Source: Fulvia fulva
Lineage: Eukaryota; Ascomycota; Dothideomycetes; Mycosphaerellales; Mycosphaerellaceae
DNA: 64,000 nt
Assembly: GCF_020509005.1 (NCBI RefSeq)
Contig: NC_063018.1
Span: 4,588,001 to 4,652,000, forward strand
Reading direction: 5' to 3'
The number at the start of each line of letters is the position of its first letter. The stretch's first letter is position 1. This document shows positions 59,701-64,000 of the stretch, in pieces. Under the pieces are notes generated by a model. The model worked only from the letters and a program-made list of their open reading frames with translations. It made no database searches and was not told the DNA's origin. A program made the position numbers and the translations under genes.

Positions 59701-60094
59701 TGCAGACCCCTAGGTCGCGGCTAGACCTCGAGGCTGGCGGTTGCATGTATAGGTTGTGTATCCAGGTGCTACCCACGTGGAGGGAGGTAATATCGCCCCC
59801 GCCTTCTTCGTCTGCGTAGTACACTACCTCCCAGTCGGATTCTAGTATGTCCTTGCTGACATAGAAGCACGTGCGGGGTCTGCCGTCGCCTCGTAGGCAT
59901 GTCGTGTAGCCTGGTGACTTGCAGGTCGTTGGTCTCTTATGGTGCGGGTTAATCCATGGCTCCTGGATTGCAAGGACGTGGTGGACGCGCGGGTCCGCCT
60001 CGTGTAGGAAATGGTTCTGGACTATATCCTTGCTATAGTTGACGTTATACTGGATGATGCTAAGCGTGTCGAGGCTAGTCATCGGCATCGACAA
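56771..60094 (-). pseudogene. LINE ORF2: APE endonuclease and reverse transcriptase
   Basis: 1107 codons, open except for one TAG at 57409-57407. N-terminal apurinic-type endonuclease: QYNVN (near 60050), IQEPW (about 59960), VVGDFNIHH (about 59660) and SSDHMPV (about 59410), which carry the Asn, Glu, Asp-x-Asn and Asp-His residues. RT: KKAPGPDGIPNELL (about 58700), SLDISGAFDYV (about 58310), GIPQGSTLAP (about 58120) and FVDDTNIL (about 58035). C-terminal zinc motif C-x-C-x8-H-x4-C (CPCGYRSQNVRHALLVC, about 57030-56980). I see no RNase H domain between RT and the zinc motif. The ORF cleaves the target and primes reverse transcription from the nick. ATGs at 60094, 60088 and 60082 are all possible starts. 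Confidence 0.93.
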
Positions 60095-61352
60095 TCATTT
60101 CCTCTGTATCGTCCTGTGTCCTACTGCCCTGTGCGTCCTGGTCTACGCCTATCGGCTGTGTACTAAAGGGGAGCCGGGCCTGGTTAGATTCCCTCGCCGC
60201 AGCTAGCAGAGCACGTGGCCTCCCGTACGCCCTAGGCTACGCATCCTTTACATCGTTCTCGGCCCTAGGGCGCTTGTGCCCGACCGCCGCTAGTTGGTTC
60301 CGGTGTGGGCTAGCCTCACGGTCGCCGTAGAATCTTGGGGCGACGGTTCTGTTTGTGATTGCCTTGTTTTTCGCTAGTTTCCGCTGTGGGCATTCCGCAC
60401 TATACGATAGGTGGTGCCCCGGACAGTTCGCGCACCGTCTCGTAGTCGATGTACAGTCCCTAGACATATGGTCTCCTGCACAGTTCGAGCAGGCCTGCTT
60501 GTTTGTGCACGTGTAGGTTTGGTGTCCATACTGTTGGCATTTGAAGCATTGGAGGACACGAAAGGATGAGGAGTGCTTTTCTACTGTCTTGAGGCTGTAT
60601 TGCCAGACCAGGCCTTGTTCTATCGCTAGATCCGCCGCTTTCGCGTCTTGTAGCCATACTATTAGCGCCGAGGCCTTCTTGCCTTCTGGCCATTTCCTAT
60701 GGAGCCAAGTCGCCTTCTGGATTGGAGAGTTAAGAGTGACCGGGTTGTCCTCTTAGAGAGCGCGTAGGTGACCCTGGTTGGTTGGGTCAAACTCCTTAGG
60801 CATGTCGTGGACTAGGATCGTGAATTGTTTCGTTGAGACCTTCGCTGATGCCGCAACCTTAGATGCCCACTGTGGCTGTGCCTCTAGGTGCCTCCTAGCA
60901 GTAGCAGAGCTAGTATAGATCTGTAGAGTGCCGTTGGACTGTTAGTTCACTGCGACCACCCCTGGTTGGTTGATTCGTTGGGCGAGCTCCTTGTTCGATA
61001 GCTTCGCAACTTCGGCCTGGTCTTCCTTTGCTGCAATGCGGATCGTAACTGCATCGTGCGTTGGGCGGGGGCCTGGTATCGATGCCGCGACCGATGCCCA
61101 GCTATGGGGGTGTTGATTCCGGGTGGCCTTGCTAATCGCCTGGGACGTCGTCCTCATTTCTTGTTGCCCTCGGTGATACGACAGTACAAGCGCCGTGCGT
61201 AGCTGAGTGATCATTACCTGTAGAGACCGGTAAGGGAGCTGATCGTTAGTTTCCATGCTTTTTGCGTCCTCTATAAGTTGCTGCCAGTTGTCTTAGGGGG
61301 GCTTCGCCTGTAGGGCCGTAGGCGCCGTTAGTGCCGTAGCCTGGGCTGCCAT
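60075..61352 (-). pseudogene. LINE ORF1: RNA-binding protein with three zinc knuckles
   Basis: A frame of 426 codons from ATG 61352 to TAG 60077-60075, with four premature stops (TAA 61295, TAA 60944, TAA 60755, TAG 60239), all explicable by C-to-T changes. The C-terminal half has three tandem knuckles: CFKCQQYGHQTYTC (C-x2-C-x4-H-x4-C), CSNCAGDHMSRDC (C-x2-C-x3-H-x4-C) and a third, CANCPGHHLSYSAEC. A basic region and an acidic tail follow. Its stop overlaps the ORF2 start. An alternative downstream start at 61256 would avoid the first stop. Confidence 0.88.
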
Positions 61353-61600
61353 TGCCTAGGAGTTGCCCAATGTAGCTAGGCACCTCCGCGGCGTTTGGAG
61401 CTGAAGAAACAGGGTGAAGAGAGCTTCAAGCTGTCCAGATTGAATGAGGTAGAACTCCCTCAGTCCTAGGGGCAGTGGCCTGCTTTTTATATCGTTGGAA
61501 TGGCCTTGATAAGAGCTTTCGAATGTGTCGTGTTTTGGGGGGGCGAATATAGTTACCTCTAAGTAGGTCTTTCCGGGTCCGAATATAAGCTATATATATA

Positions 61601-64000
61601 GGAAGTGTAGTAATAGGTAGTCCTTCTAGAAAGCAAATTGTCTTAGAAAATGTCCTATTTGTTCCTAGCCTTAGAGTTAGTCTTGTTTCGTGGAATTAGT
61701 TTAGCTAACAGTTTGCTATCTAACTATCTAGTTTTACCCTAAAATCCTTGTCTAGTAAACCCGTTGTCTAGACTAAACTTCGAGGAGGAGTACCGTTTAT
61801 ATACTCGATCTCGGAAATTCTTAAGCTATAGTATACTAGTATATTCTCTTAAGAACGTGACGGTACCGCTATAGCTAATACTAAGTCTAAAGATCAGTAG
61901 GAGCTATAGTATAGAAGATGTATACACCTTAGTAAGGGACTACTAAGAAACCTATATAGAGTCACTAATAAGAAAGATCCTATTCCTGTTCCTTCTAAAC
62001 ACTAGAATTGCAAGGGCTACTCCCTTATAAATATAAGGAAGTTCAAAGGACCTACTATAGAGAGGAAAGGGGAGAGGCTAGCCCTTATCTCTATTGACAT
62101 CTATAGGCCTTTTTAGGGCGTAGTCTCTAGGCTAGGATACAAATATTGGCTTGAGATTATAGATAACTTCTCTAGGAAGAAGTGGGTAATCCCTTTAAAG
62201 GCTAGGAGCGACGCTCCTATAGCTCTACGGGATTAGAAGGTCTAGGCACAACGGTAGTCAGGGTGCTTTCTATCTACGATCCGTAGTAATAGTATAAAGG
62301 AAATTCTCGCCTTACTAAAAGAGTAGGAGAAGGAGTTTAGCACTTAGATAGACATAACTAATGCCTATAACTCTCTTTAAAATAGACCTATAGAAAGGTC
62401 AATTCAAGCCTCTAAGAACATAGTCCGGGCTATACTTAAAGACTCTAGTATACTAGTTAAGTTCTAGCTAGAAGCTTTATAAGTATAGACTATGATCAGA
62501 AATAGACTACCTAATAGTCCGATTAGTAATAGTATTGCTCTTTTACTAGAAGAAGCCTTTACTAGCTAAGTACCGTTAGTCGACTATTTCCGCGTCTAGG
62601 GATACAAAGCTATAGTCTATATAGACCTAAGAGCCTAATCTTAAGGCTTAAGGAGAGACAAGTTAATAAACCGAGGAAAAGAAGCCGTGTTTATAGGCTA
62701 CTTAGAAAACACTACAAAACAATAGCTGTTCTAGGATCCCGATATAAAAGCTATAAAAGCGTATAGTGACGTCGACTAGTTTAAGAATAAGAAGGGGGGA
62801 GATATATATCTTAGTATCACCTTTACTAACTAGCCGAGTCGAGCGCTATAGCGTAATCCTATTAGGAAGAAGCCCTTTAGGGCGAAATTTTCCGATAGGG
62901 GATCATTAGAGACACCGTTACGAAGGCTAGGAGAAAATATTAAGGCGGTTTCAACACTATCGAAGGCCGATAACGGTGGATCTATACAGAACCTACCCAA
63001 GTTATCAACACTATAGCAACCGCTGTTTATATAACTTCCCCCTCCCCTAAAGGACATTAGGGAATACTAGAAGTTTAGAGATTAGGGTACTCTAATAAAA
63101 GAAAAAGAAGATGTCGTTCAGTTCGACCTATCCAAATACCTAGCGCCACCTTAGGTTGTAGGCAATAAGAGGTCAAGGGGGGACGGAGATGATAACTCTA
63201 AAGAGTATAAGGCTAAACACTATAAGGCTCTTATCGCCTAGATGTTCTATCTAGACCCTACAATAAGCTAGGTAGAGGAGATTCTGAACGACGTAGAAGA
63301 ACATATATTTGCTACTGTTAGGTAGGCTATAGCCTATTAGTAGGAAGTGCTAATCCTAAAGTCCTATAAGGCAGCCGTAGGAGACCCCGAATAGGGATAT
63401 ATATAGAGAGAGGCAATCGAGAACGAACTTATTGCCTTAGCAAGCAACAACACCTAGGAAGCAGTTGTACCGCCAAAGGGTGCAAATCTAATGACTTCTA
63501 GGTAGGTCTTTAATGTGAAAAGAATGATTAGTAGAGCTATTAAAAAGTTCAAGGCAAGACTAGTTATAAGAGGGTTTTTATAGAAATATAGGGTTGACTT
63601 CAAAGAGACCTTTGTACCTACTATTAGACATAATACTCTCCGAGTATTTATAGTAGTAGTGTGTAAGAGAGATCTCGAGATGCACCTAGTAGATATAAAT
63701 AATGCTTTTACCTAAAGTAGCCTTCTTAAAGACATCTATATAATCCTACCCCTAGGAGTTGAAGCACCTCTAAATATAGTGTTCAAGGTCCTATGAAGCC
63801 TTTATAGGCTTAAGCAAGTAGCTAGAGACTGGAATAAGCTCTATATTACGAAGCTAGAGAAGATTAGATTTACCTAGTCCTAGGTAGATCTATACCTACT
63901 TATCTATACGGATAGAGACCTTATAGTCCTTACCTATATAGATGACATACCTATTATAGCTCCGAAGCTATTAGATGTTTAGTAGTTTAAGGCTAAGCTT
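61601..64000 (+). pseudogene. Copia C3 pol: protease end, integrase, linker, RT (partial)
   Basis: Continues C3 after the LINE. GAG-pre-integrase region about 61890-62040; integrase core from about 62090 (ISIDIYRPF for the Cop-B ISIDICGPF; the second Asp region near 62280 reads RSNSIKE). The segment 62319-63016, deleted in Cop-B, includes the integrase Glu region (GPIERSI-like, about 62385). Linker 62780-63100. RT from about 63450 to the window end, with YIDDIPIIAP at about 63932. TAG stops are frequent, but CAACAACACC at 63446-63455 is untouched. Confidence 0.85.

Larger units (their letters stand above)
56593..61583 (-). mobile_element. Tad-like non-LTR retrotransposon (LINE), near full length
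   Basis: About 4990 bp on the minus strand: 5' leader (61583-61353), ORF1 (61352-60075), ORF2 (60094-56771), 3' UTR and a (TATC)n tail at 56593-56608. It is flanked by a 17-bp target duplication, tataagctatatatata (56576-56592 and 61584-61600), whose single copy occurs uninterrupted in C1 near 10648. The base composition is normal and mutation light. A 148-bp truncated sibling lies at 22754-22901. Confidence 0.95.
54662..64000 (+). mobile_element. Copia C3, RIP-inactivated, interrupted by a LINE, runs off the window
   Basis: LTR 54662-54901, primer-binding site, leader, gag, protease (54902-56592), then after the LINE the rest of protease, integrase, linker and RT (61601-64000). It is the most complete copy of the C family, with a full 5' end. 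The window ends within RT, so the 3' LTR is not seen. Confidence 0.92.

Noticed and set aside
59502..59819. Plus-strand frames over the LINE ORF2 (for example 57831-58148, 58770-59198, 59502-59819)
   Set aside because: They oppose the endonuclease and RT motifs, which are intact on the minus strand.
1..64000. CRISPR array, tRNA or rRNA genes, bacterial operons
   Set aside because: No regularly spaced short repeats, cloverleaf sequences or rRNA blocks were seen. The repeats are LTRs and fragments of elements. The tRNA-like match after the copia LTRs is a primer-binding site only.

Overview
The window looks like repeat-rich heterochromatin of a filamentous ascomycete (Pezizomycotina). I recognise no ordinary host gene, rRNA or tRNA. 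It is a stack of retrotransposons nested in one another. Most copies carry the signature of repeat-induced point mutation (RIP): CpA and TpG are nearly gone, TpA and CTAG are in excess, CpG survives, and stops arise at former CAG/TGG codons. For example, 12901-12960 has eleven TpA and no CpA or TpG, while the aligned stretch of an undamaged relative (44563-44622) has six CpA and four TpG. The species cannot be named from this sequence.

Layout. 1-1856: partial Ty3/gypsy gag and LTR (G5, minus). 1862-2346: copia scrap (C0, minus). 2347-9845: RIP-ruined Ty3/gypsy element (G0, minus). 9846-14273: RIP-ruined Ty1/copia (C1, plus). 14274-16239: unassigned. 16240-16707: 3' end of a chromovirus (G4, minus). 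16708-29223: gypsy chromovirus G3 (minus), whose 3' LTR is broken by the young copia Cop-A (16769-22382) and by a LINE scrap, and whose pol holds a solo LTR. 29224-32905: an unknown split reading frame, a pogo/Fot1-like DNA transposon and unassigned RIP sequence. 32906-46503: copia C2, interrupted by gypsy G1 (33856-40146, the best preserved chromovirus) and by the young copia Cop-B (41187-45915). 46504-47545: pogo scrap and the rest of G4. 47546-54280: gypsy G2 (plus) with the same nested solo LTR as G3. 54281-54661: the other part of the split frame. 54662-64000: copia C3, interrupted by a Tad-like LINE (56593-61583).

Insertion order follows from target-site duplications and RIP load. G0, G2, G3, G4, C0-C3 and pogo are old and heavily mutated. 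G1 is intermediate. The LINE, Cop-A and Cop-B are young. Cop-B has LTRs identical by eye.

The most informative observation is structural. The five-base flanks of the inverted pair G3 and G2 are swapped: tatta/gtagt around G3, taata/actac around G2. Re-inverting the segment between them (29224-47545) gives both elements perfect target-site duplications, tatta/tatta and actac/actac. It also rejoins two reading frames now split across the breakpoints. This is strong evidence for an inversion by crossover between two gypsy copies. Both copies also carry the same 443-bp solo LTR at the same site, which points to gene conversion between them. All elements use standard retroelement machinery (gag, protease, RT, RNase H, integrase, or APE-RT for the LINE). 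I see no evidence for a new defence or metabolic system.
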